Positions 1 through 4,794 of a stretch of DNA of 5,509 nucleotides are shown here, in pieces. Source of the DNA: Actinomycetes bacterium (GTDB lineage Bacteria; Actinomycetota; Acidimicrobiia; Acidimicrobiales; Palsa-688); assembly GCA_021816565.1 (NCBI GenBank), contig JAKAXN010000318.1, forward strand, positions 1-5,509, in the 5' to 3' direction. Each line of letters begins with the position of its first letter. The stretch's first letter is position 1. The position numbers and the translations under genes were made by a program. The notes below the pieces were generated by a model. That model was not told the DNA's origin. It saw nothing but the letters and a program-made list of their open reading frames with translations, and did no database searches.

Positions 1-1439
1 GCCCGGGCGATGGCCGGGGCGTTGGTCGGGTTGGCGTTGAGGGTCGCCAGCGTGACCGGGTCGATGTTGGAGATGGTGACCACCTCGGCCGGGTGGGCCG
101 CGACGATGGCCTCCACCTGGGTGCCGTGCTCGACGAGCGGGGTCATGGAGGTGACCACGAACGGCAGGATGAACAGCGACGCCCCCACCGCGATGCGCAG
201 CACCCAGCCCCAGATCGCCAGCCCGGTGGCCGTCAGGGCCGGGTTGACGTCCTCGACGGTCTCGGTGTAGGCCGCCAGCCAGGTGCTGAAGGAGAACCCG
301 AGCCCCACGGCCAGGATGCTCAGCACCGTGACGAACTCGTAGTAGCCGGTGTCGGCGTTGGTGGTGATCACCGCGAAGATGGCGGTGGCCGTGGCGGCCA
401 CGACCACCCCCAGCGCCATGAGCGGCTTGCGCACCCGGATCCTGTCGGAGATGAGGCCGATGACGATCAGGGCCCCGGCGTTGAACGCCCAGATCCAGTT
501 GCCGAGCAGGTTGGCCCGGGCCTGGCTGTACTGGAAGATCGACGCCATGAACACCGGCAGGAAGGCGATGAGCGTGTAGTAGATGACCAGGAACACGCCG
601 ATCCCGAGCGACGACACCACCGTCTGCGGCGTGACCATCTGCTTCCAGGGATGGTTCAGCCCTTCCTCCACGTCGATCCCGCTGGCCCGGGCCTCGACGA
701 GCATGCGGTCCTTCAGGCTGACCATCAGCTGGTCCCGGATCCTCGGCGACAGCTCCCTCAACCAGATGAAGGCGATGGCGAACACGACCATCCCAACGAT
801 GCCGCAGATGAGGAACTCCCGGCCCACCGCGTTCCATCCGTTCAGATGGTTGAGGGTGTGGCTGGCCACCAGAGACACGGCCAGGCTGGCCACGACCGGG
901 CCCAGGGTCCAGAACGCCATGGCCGAGGCCCGGCCCAGCTGCGGGGAGAAGTCCCGGATCAGCGCCGGTGTGGCCACCAGGATGATGCCTTCCACGAAGC
1001 CGAGGGCCGAGTACAGCACGGCGTAGACCCACATGTTCGGGGCGTGCGGCATCCCGAACAGCGTGATCGAGGCGGTGACGAACAGGCCGTAGGCCACCAG
1101 GTTGGCCCGGCCCCACCGGTCCGCCAGGCCGGCGAGGAGCGAGGCGAACGCCCCTACCAGGTTGCCCACCACGATGGCGTAGACGAAGAACGGCCAGGTC
1201 ATGTGGTAGTGCACCATCACCTGCGGCGTCACCGAGGCCTGCACGTAGAATTCGTAGTAGAGGACGATGGCGGACACGACGGTTATCCCGAGCTGGATGT
1301 ACCGCGGTCCCGTCTCCGGGTAGTGGTCCAGCTCCCGTTTCCAGAGTCTCTGCCACGGCGAGATCTCCTCCGGCTCCGCCGGGTGACGGTGGATCCACAG
1401 GTGGTGGTGGCGGGCCCCGGATTCTTCCTTGATGCTCAT
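1..1439 (-). CDS. MFS transporter, 3'-truncated by the window edge
   Basis: This is a secondary carrier of the major facilitator superfamily in the cytoplasmic membrane; substrate unknown. The 479 visible codons run from an ATG at 1439 to the left edge with no stop. Eleven hydrophobic segments can be picked out, at about residues 47-67, 82-104, 113-130, 137-161, 173-192, 208-227, 274-301, 312-330, 339-358, 367-390 and 403-430. The loop after the second holds the MFS motif A (GLADRWGR, about 104-111), and a degenerate copy (GLISDRIRVRK, 328-338) follows the eighth, as expected for two six-helix halves. The start is supported by GGAGGGAGG at 1446-1454, 6 nt upstream. The cytoplasmic N-terminus is long (about 45 residues) and histidine-rich (H11-H13, H17, H19). 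After segment 11 about 45 mostly polar residues follow without helix 12, so the last extracytoplasmic loop is unusually long. It is divergent from the SRPBCC gene. MFS is secure; the substrate class (aromatic acid, sugar, drug) is not. Confidence 0.92.
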   Translation of the reverse strand, partial: MSIKEESGARHHHLWIHRHPAEPEEISPWQRLWKRELDHYPETGPRYIQLGITVVSAIVLYYEFYVQASVTPQVMVHYHMTWPFFVYAIVVGNLVGAFASLLAGLADRWGRANLVAYGLFVTASITLFGMPHAPNMWVYAVLYSALGFVEGIILVATPALIRDFSPQLGRASAMAFWTLGPVVASLAVSLVASHTLNHLNGWNAVGREFLICGIVGMVVFAIAFIWLRELSPRIRDQLMVSLKDRMLVEARASGIDVEEGLNHPWKQMVTPQTVVSSLGIGVFLVIYYTLIAFLPVFMASIFQYSQARANLLGNWIWAFNAGALIVIGLISDRIRVRKPLMALGVVVAATATAIFAVITTNADTGYYEFVTVLSILAVGLGFSFSTWLAAYTETVEDVNPALTATGLAIWGWVLRIAVGASLFILPFVVTSMTPLVEHGTQVEAIVAAHPAEVVTISNIDPVTLATLNANPTNAPAIAR

Positions 1440-1454
1440 CGCGCGCCTCCCTCC

Positions 1455-1471
1455 GCCAGGCACACCCTGGC
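1455..1471 (-). repeat. Inverted repeat in the MFS leader
   Basis: GCCAGG (1455-1460) and CCTGGC (1466-1471) are perfect complements separated by 5 nt. On the MFS transcript they would form a 6-bp stem ending directly against the Shine-Dalgarno at 1446-1454. It could modulate ribosome access, but a six-base stem in GC-rich DNA may be chance. Confidence 0.3.
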
Positions 1472-1510
1472 CACGGCCGCTAGGAATCCTCAGCGCGAAC
1501 TCTGGCCACG

Positions 1511-1525
1511 TCCGGGCTGCCCGGA
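1511..1525. repeat. 15-bp palindrome, candidate operator
   Basis: TCCGGGC (1511-1517) and GCCCGGA (1519-1525) are exact reverse complements around a single T at 1518. An outer pair, CTCTG (1500-1504) and CAGAG (1527-1531), extends the dyad asymmetrically, with 6 nt on the left and 1 nt on the right. Its position midway between divergent genes suits a regulator-binding site for a dimeric protein. No cognate regulator is adjacent; the nearest is the LysR gene about 1.9 kb away. Confidence 0.4.
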
Positions 1526-1615
1526 ACAGAGCACTACGTCACCTGAGGCAACGCGCCCGGCCGGTGTGCCGTTCGCCTCTGACGGGCCGGACCCCGCCCG
1601 GGCAGGCTCGTCGCT

Positions 1616-2311
1616 GTGCAAGGACCCGGACAGGAGAGGGGCGCAGGCCGGGCCCCGGGTGGCACCGGTCGGTCATCGGCGCCGGTGCGGGACCGGGCGG
1701 CGTCGGTGCTGGAGTCGGCCCGGGCCCTGCGGAACTGGGGATCGACCGGAGCCGAGCGGTCCATGGCGCTGCCCGGCGACGAACTGGTTCCCGCCCCGGC
1801 CGACGAGACCACCAGGGCGGTGGGAATAGACGCCCCTGCCGAGGTCGTGTGGAGCTGGCTGGTCCAGATCGGCCAGGACCGGGGAGGCATGTACAGCTAC
1901 GACCGGCTCGAGAACCTGTTCGGACTCCACATCCACTCGGCCGACCGGATACGCGAGGAGTGGCAGCATCTGGCCGTGGGGGACCGGGTCCGGCTGGTAC
2001 CCCCGGGGTGGATGGGGATGAAGGAGGGGGTGTCGCTGCCGGTCGCGCTGATCGACCCGCCCCGCTCACTGGTACTGCGGGAGCAGCCGCCGGAGTTCCC
2101 GTGGGACGCGGTGTGGTCGTTCCACGTGTTCGGGGACGGGCCGCAGCGGTGCCGGCTGGTGTCGCGCGGGCGGAGTGCCCGCCGGGGTCGGGCGGCCCGG
2201 ATCGCCGCCGTGGCCATGGACCCGGTCACCCTGGTGATGACCCGGCGGATGCTGCTCGGTATCAGGGACAGGGCGCAACGCCGCAGTCCGTCGCCGTCCC
2301 GGCCGGCGTGA
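1616..2311 (+). CDS. SRPBCC (START/polyketide-cyclase-like) family protein
   Basis: This is a small soluble protein (231 residues from this start) of the SRPBCC helix-grip superfamily, whose members bind hydrophobic ligands in a deep cavity and include cyclases, hydroxylase subunits and lipid carriers. The diagnostic stretch is at about residues 66-130: a first strand with TRAVGIDAPAEVVWSWLVQ, then the GGMYSYDRLENLFGLHIHSADRI region and a GDRVRLVP strand. This pattern is familiar in uncharacterised actinobacterial SRPBCC proteins. The C-terminal helix ends in MTRRMLLGIRDRA (208-220). The start is uncertain. The frame opens after a TGA at 1580; GTG at 1616 is the earliest start, GTG at 1685 (208 residues) is equally possible, and ATG at 1763 would cut into the conserved LPGDELV region. 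The first 24 residues are Gly/Arg/Pro-rich and unlike the rest, favouring 1685. Neither GTG has a good Shine-Dalgarno. It converges on the oxygenase-like gene. Ligand or reaction unknown. Confidence 0.82.
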   Translation: MQGPGQERGAGRAPGGTGRSSAPVRDRAASVLESARALRNWGSTGAERSMALPGDELVPAPADETTRAVGIDAPAEVVWSWLVQIGQDRGGMYSYDRLENLFGLHIHSADRIREEWQHLAVGDRVRLVPPGWMGMKEGVSLPVALIDPPRSLVLREQPPEFPWDAVWSFHVFGDGPQRCRLVSRGRSARRGRAARIAAVAMDPVTLVMTRRMLLGIRDRAQRRSPSPSRPA

Positions 2312-2319
2312 CGCCGGCC
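2301..2319. terminator. Hairpin between convergent genes, loop = stop codon
   Basis: GGCCGGCG (2301-2308) pairs perfectly with CGCCGGCC (2312-2319). The three-base loop is the TGA of the SRPBCC gene. The oxygenase-like gene ends at 2325, only 5 bp beyond the hairpin, so a single symmetric structure could end transcription from both sides. There is no T-tract on either strand, as is common in high-GC actinobacteria. Function is inferred from structure and position. Confidence 0.5.
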
Positions 2320-2324
2320 CAGGC

Positions 2325-3293
2325 TCACGCCGCCGACTGCCCGGGCGTCCGGACGTACTCGTCGTGCAGCACCCCGATGAAGTCGGGGTCACGGAACGGA
2401 TCGGCCGGGATCTCCACCCGGCGGCCCCGCCCGGTCAGGTCCCGCTCGAAGCGGCGCAGCACCTCAGCGGCCGTGAGATCCGCCGTGTGCCCGTCGTGGC
2501 GCGCCCGCTCGGCCTCGTCGGCGAAGACGACGGCCTTCCACGACAGGCTCACGCGCAGGGCCTGCCGCTCGAAGCGCGCCAGCTCCGTGCCGTCCTGCAC
2601 GATGGCCCAGGCGCCGTCGCGGGCGGTCAGCTCGGTGTCGAGGGTGAGCAGCTGGAGCCCGTCCTGCGGAGAGCCCACGGCCCGGGCCCGGTGCCACATG
2701 AAGTCGTTGTCGGCCACCACCGCGGTGTTCCAGACGTCCCCCTCGTGGATCCGCGACGGGCCGTCGGGACCGTCGGGCCAGTACTCGAAGCCCCCGTCCG
2801 GCCCCCGGTAGAACCATGCCACCGCGGTGGCGACCTTCACCCTGGCGTCCTCGAACAGCCCGGACAGGCCCATGAGCGTGAGGAACGTGATGGGGTAGGA
2901 GCTGCGGTCGAAGCCCCGGAATGCCGGCACGTCGGTGTGCCCCGGACCCTGGGGGAACGGCAGCTGATGGGTCAGGTTGACATAGACGGTGGTGGGGCGG
3001 ACCAGCTCGGCGTCGAAGAGGCGCCGGGCGCTCTCCACGAAGGGCTCGTTGTGCAGCAGCGGCTCGACACCGTCGCGCACCTCCCCGGGCTGGGCCCAGT
3101 TGCCCCGGAACACCGGCGCCACCGGCATGGCCGCGTCCTTCGGCCCCCCGCTCAGGGCGGCGTACTCGGCGTCGTTGCTCACGTACCGCTGCACCGGCCA
3201 GTAGGGACCGTGCCGCACCAGCAGGTCCTCCACCACGGCCGGATCGTCCACGGCGGAGCTGAGCAGTACAGGTGGGCGGGGCAGCGTCGACAA
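2325..3293 (-). CDS. Putative Fe(II)/2-oxoglutarate-type oxygenase, unnamed family
   Basis: I do not recognise this protein by name. The probable start is TTG at 3293, preceded by AGGAGG (3301-3306) with 7-nt spacing, giving 322 residues. Upstream in-frame starts at ATG 3326 and GTG 3383 lack such a site, and GTG 3383 would overlap the LysR gene by 1 bp short of its start codon. It has no signal peptide or membrane segment, so it is probably cytoplasmic. Visible features resemble a double-stranded beta-helix oxygenase. A helix and strand (RRLFDAELVRPTTVYVNLTHQ, about 90-110, quoted in part) lead to GPGHTDVPAF, with H119 and D121 as an HxD pair. A strand GGFEYWP follows at about 167-173, then ADNDFMWHRARAVG with H201 as the distal His, then RVS at R247-S249 as a possible 2-oxoglutarate anchor. 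The gap from H201 to R247 is longer than usual, so the Arg assignment is weaker. It is divergent from LysR, which may control it. It could instead be a cupin-like protein without 2OG dependence. Confidence 0.6.
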   Translation of the reverse strand: MSTLPRPPVLLSSAVDDPAVVEDLLVRHGPYWPVQRYVSNDAEYAALSGGPKDAAMPVAPVFRGNWAQPGEVRDGVEPLLHNEPFVESARRLFDAELVRPTTVYVNLTHQLPFPQGPGHTDVPAFRGFDRSSYPITFLTLMGLSGLFEDARVKVATAVAWFYRGPDGGFEYWPDGPDGPSRIHEGDVWNTAVVADNDFMWHRARAVGSPQDGLQLLTLDTELTARDGAWAIVQDGTELARFERQALRVSLSWKAVVFADEAERARHDGHTADLTAAEVLRRFERDLTGRGRRVEIPADPFRDPDFIGVLHDEYVRTPGQSAA

Positions 3294-3384
3294 CTCGTCT
3301 CCTCCTGGCGCAACGGGTGCCACCATGGTCGGCGCGCCGGACACATGCGTCCAATCGATTGTTTGACATGCTTTGATAGTCACA
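3294..3384. promoter_or_regulatory. Divergent LysR / oxygenase regulatory region
   Basis: This 91-bp gap between divergent starts is the expected place for LysR binding, since LysR-type regulators usually act on a divergent neighbour and themselves. It holds ACCATGGT (3322-3329), CGGCGCGCCG (3330-3339), an imperfect dyad at 3339-3352 (GGAC...GTCC, 6 of 7 pairs), CAATCGATTG (3352-3361) and a TTTGA direct repeat (3362-3366 and 3372-3376, 10 bp apart). The right part (3352-3384) is distinctly AT-richer than its surroundings. GATAGT at 3375-3380 is a weak -10 candidate for LysR, giving an almost leaderless transcript. On the minus strand the oxygenase-like gene has AGGAGG at 3301-3306. I could not settle a promoter for that gene. 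Confidence 0.55.
3301..3306 (-). promoter_or_regulatory. Strong ribosome binding site deciding a TTG start
   Basis: On the minus strand the sequence AGGAGG, seven bases, then TTG (3291-3293) is a near-ideal initiation site. It argues that the oxygenase-like protein begins at this TTG and not at the upstream in-frame ATG (3326) or GTG (3383), neither of which has a Shine-Dalgarno. Confidence 0.65.
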
Positions 3385-4257
3385 GTGAATCTGCGTCAGC
3401 TGGAGTACCTGGTGGCGGTGATGGACGAGGGGACCTTCCGGGGGGCCGCCGAGGTGTGCCACGTCTCCCAGCCGGCGCTCTCCCACGCCATCGCCGGGCT
3501 GGAGCAGGAGCTGGGCGTGGCGCTGTTCCGCCGGACCGGCCGGCGGGCTGCGCCCACCCCGGTGGGGGAGCGGGTGGCCGACGCGGCCAGGCGGGTACTT
3601 CGGGCCCGGGAGGATGTCCGGGGCGCCGCCGCCGACACCGTGCTGGCCTCCGGTCGGCTGGTCGTGGCCGCGCCCCCCACCTCGGCCGCGGCCACCCTGG
3701 TGCCGCTGATCGCGGCGTTCCGGCGGCTCCATCCGGGTGTCTCGGTTCGCATCGACGCCCCGGAGCGGCCCGAGCGCATCGAGGAGCTGGTGCTGGCCGG
3801 GGCCTGCGACCTGGGAATCACCCCGCGGGCGGTCCGCCCGCCGCTGGACAGCCTGCCGCTCGGCGATGAGGAGTTCGTCGGGGTGTTCCCGCCGGACTCG
3901 GACGTGCCCGAGGTGCTGTCCGCCGGGGCCCTGGCAGGTGTCGCGCTCATAGTGCCGGTGGGTCCGGACGCGCTGGCCGCCGAGCTGAGCGCCCTGCGCA
4001 GCGCCCGGGCCCTGGTGCCGGCGGTGGAGACCCACTCGCGCGAGGCGGTGGTGCCGCTGGTCCTGGCCGGGGCGGGCGCGGCGTTCCTTCCCCGCCCGCT
4101 GGCCGCCACCGCGGCGGCCCTCGGCGCCCGCTTGGTGGAGCTCGACCCCCCGGTGCGTCGGCCCCTGCGGCTCATATGCGAACCGGCCGGGCTCACCCCC
4201 GCCGCGCAGGCCTTCCTGGAGCTGGTCGCCTCCGCCCCCCGACCGGTCGGTCCGTAG
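3385..4257 (+). CDS. LysR-family transcriptional regulator
   Basis: This is a DNA-binding regulator of 290 residues, the normal size for the LysR family. The start is GTG at 3385, because the protein then opens with the family's typical MNLRQLEYLVAV; a TTG at 3373 would add four residues. The winged helix-turn-helix is at about 17-58 (TFRGAAEVCHVSQPALSHAI, then LEQELGVALFRR), followed by the linker helix (about 60-85). The effector domain runs from about 90 (RLVVAAPPTSAAATLVPLIAAF), including HPGVSVRI, LVLAGACDLGI (about 136-145) and VLAGAGAAFLPR (about 226-237). Its three cysteines (C25, C141, C265) do not suggest an OxyR-type redox switch. It is divergent from the oxygenase-like gene and 76 bp ahead of the cupin-P450 pair on the same strand, so it is the likely local regulator of one or both. 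Effector unknown. There is no clear Shine-Dalgarno, so the message may be nearly leaderless. Confidence 0.93.
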   Translation: MNLRQLEYLVAVMDEGTFRGAAEVCHVSQPALSHAIAGLEQELGVALFRRTGRRAAPTPVGERVADAARRVLRAREDVRGAAADTVLASGRLVVAAPPTSAAATLVPLIAAFRRLHPGVSVRIDAPERPERIEELVLAGACDLGITPRAVRPPLDSLPLGDEEFVGVFPPDSDVPEVLSAGALAGVALIVPVGPDALAAELSALRSARALVPAVETHSREAVVPLVLAGAGAAFLPRPLAATAAALGARLVELDPPVRRPLRLICEPAGLTPAAQAFLELVASAPRPVGP

Positions 4258-4333
4258 AGGCCCGGTGGGACGGCGCGTCGCGGTCGGTTACTCTCGGGCC
4301 AGGCCGCGCCGGCTCATCAGGGGGAGGGTTCTC
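4258..4333 (+). promoter_or_regulatory. Spacer and ribosome binding site ahead of the cupin gene
   Basis: GGGGAGGG (4321-4328) lies 5 nt before the cupin ATG at 4334 and is a good Shine-Dalgarno, which decides that start over longer in-frame options. TACTCT at 4289-4294 fits a TANNNT -10 box, but the sequence at the -35 distance (TGGGAC, 4266-4271) is a poor match. The cupin-P450 pair could therefore have its own promoter here or be read through from LysR. Confidence 0.4.
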
Positions 4334-4792
4334 ATGCAAGTGGCTGCTCCGGTACCGACCGCCGTGCATCTCGGGGGAGACGACATACCGTTCGCCGATA
4401 TGGGCGGCGGTAACAGGATCCGGGTGCTCCAGGTCCGGGAAAAAGAGGGCCTCTGGGTGATCGAGAACGTCTTCCAGGCCGGTTTCGAGGTGGCGACCCA
4501 CCGCCACACCGGTCCGGTGTGGGGCTACACCAGCTCGGGGGCGTGGAAGTACAAGGAGTACGACTACGTCAACCGGGCCCACTCCTTCCTCTACGAGCCG
4601 GCCGGATCGGTGCACACCCTGCAGTGCGTCGAGGACGACACCAGGGTGTGGTTCCACATGTACGGCGTCAATCTCAATCTCGACCCCGACGGCCGGGTCG
4701 AGTCGGTCAGCGACGGTGCCGGGACCCTGGCGTTCTACCTGGCCCTGTGCGAGGAGCAGGGCCTGGGCCGGCCCCCGGTACTGGTCGACTGA
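4334..4792 (+). CDS. Cupin protein, 2,4'-dihydroxyacetophenone dioxygenase-like
   Basis: This is a 152-residue single-domain cupin. The stretch WVIENVFQAGFEVATHRHTG, then a GxWKYxEYDYVN segment, then FLYEPAGSVHTL resembles the 2,4'-dihydroxyacetophenone dioxygenase (DAD) family. Known members are non-heme iron enzymes that cleave the C-C bond of 4-hydroxyacyl aromatics to 4-hydroxybenzoate and formate. H56 and H58 (motif 1) and H94 (motif 2, PxGxxH at 89-94) form a likely three-His metal site. The usual motif-1 Glu is missing (V62/W63), and the motif-2 Asn position is C98. E75 or E88 could supply the extra carboxylate reported for DAD; I cannot align them with certainty. The start is ATG 4334, with a good ribosome binding site. 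Its stop is 2 nt before the P450 start, so the two are almost surely co-translated. The DAD-like label is a family resemblance; the actual substrate may differ and could be a beta-diketone or other ketone. Confidence 0.78.
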   Translation: MQVAAPVPTAVHLGGDDIPFADMGGGNRIRVLQVREKEGLWVIENVFQAGFEVATHRHTGPVWGYTSSGAWKYKEYDYVNRAHSFLYEPAGSVHTLQCVEDDTRVWFHMYGVNLNLDPDGRVESVSDGAGTLAFYLALCEEQGLGRPPVLVD

Positions 4793-4794
4793 CG

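Larger units (their letters stand above)
1440..1615. promoter_or_regulatory. Divergent intergenic region between the MFS and SRPBCC genes
   Basis: This 176-bp non-coding stretch separates two divergently read genes and should hold both promoters. On the minus strand it carries a strong Shine-Dalgarno (GGAGGGAGG, 1446-1454) for the MFS gene. It also contains an inverted repeat (1455-1471) and a 15-bp palindrome (1511-1525), listed separately. I could not identify a convincing -35/-10 pair on either strand. Assignment as a shared promoter region is inferred from gene orientation. Confidence 0.5.

Noticed and set aside
1664..1674. ACCGGTCGGTC occurs twice, here and at 4242-4252
   Set aside because: A few shared 11-mers are expected by chance in 5.5 kb of biased, GC-rich sequence, and both copies lie inside or at the edge of coding sequence.
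93..1829. Plus-strand open frame of 578 codons rich in His, Asp, Arg, Gln and Pro
   Set aside because: It is the antisense shadow of the MFS gene in high-GC DNA. It has no recognisable domain, spans the intergenic region and runs into the SRPBCC gene, while the minus strand has clear MFS helices and motif A.
3363..3368. Perfect TTGACA -35 hexamer on the plus strand
   Set aside because: At normal spacing the -10 box would fall inside the LysR coding start (about 3386-3391) with no -10 match. Using it would push the start to ATG 3421 and remove the N-terminus of the DNA-binding domain.
2364..3869. Plus-strand open frame of 501 codons across the oxygenase-like and LysR genes
   Set aside because: It overlaps two better supported genes in other frames, and has biased low-complexity composition with long Arg/Gly/Pro runs at its end.
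2464..4035. Minus-strand open frame of 523 codons opposite LysR
   Set aside because: It is antisense to LysR, whose helix-turn-helix and effector domain are unmistakable, and shifted relative to the oxygenase-like gene. Composition is typical of a GC shadow.
3385..4257. LysR protein as an OxyR-type peroxide sensor
   Set aside because: The three cysteines (positions 25, 141, 265) are not in the spaced pair of the OxyR redox switch, and one lies in the DNA-binding domain.
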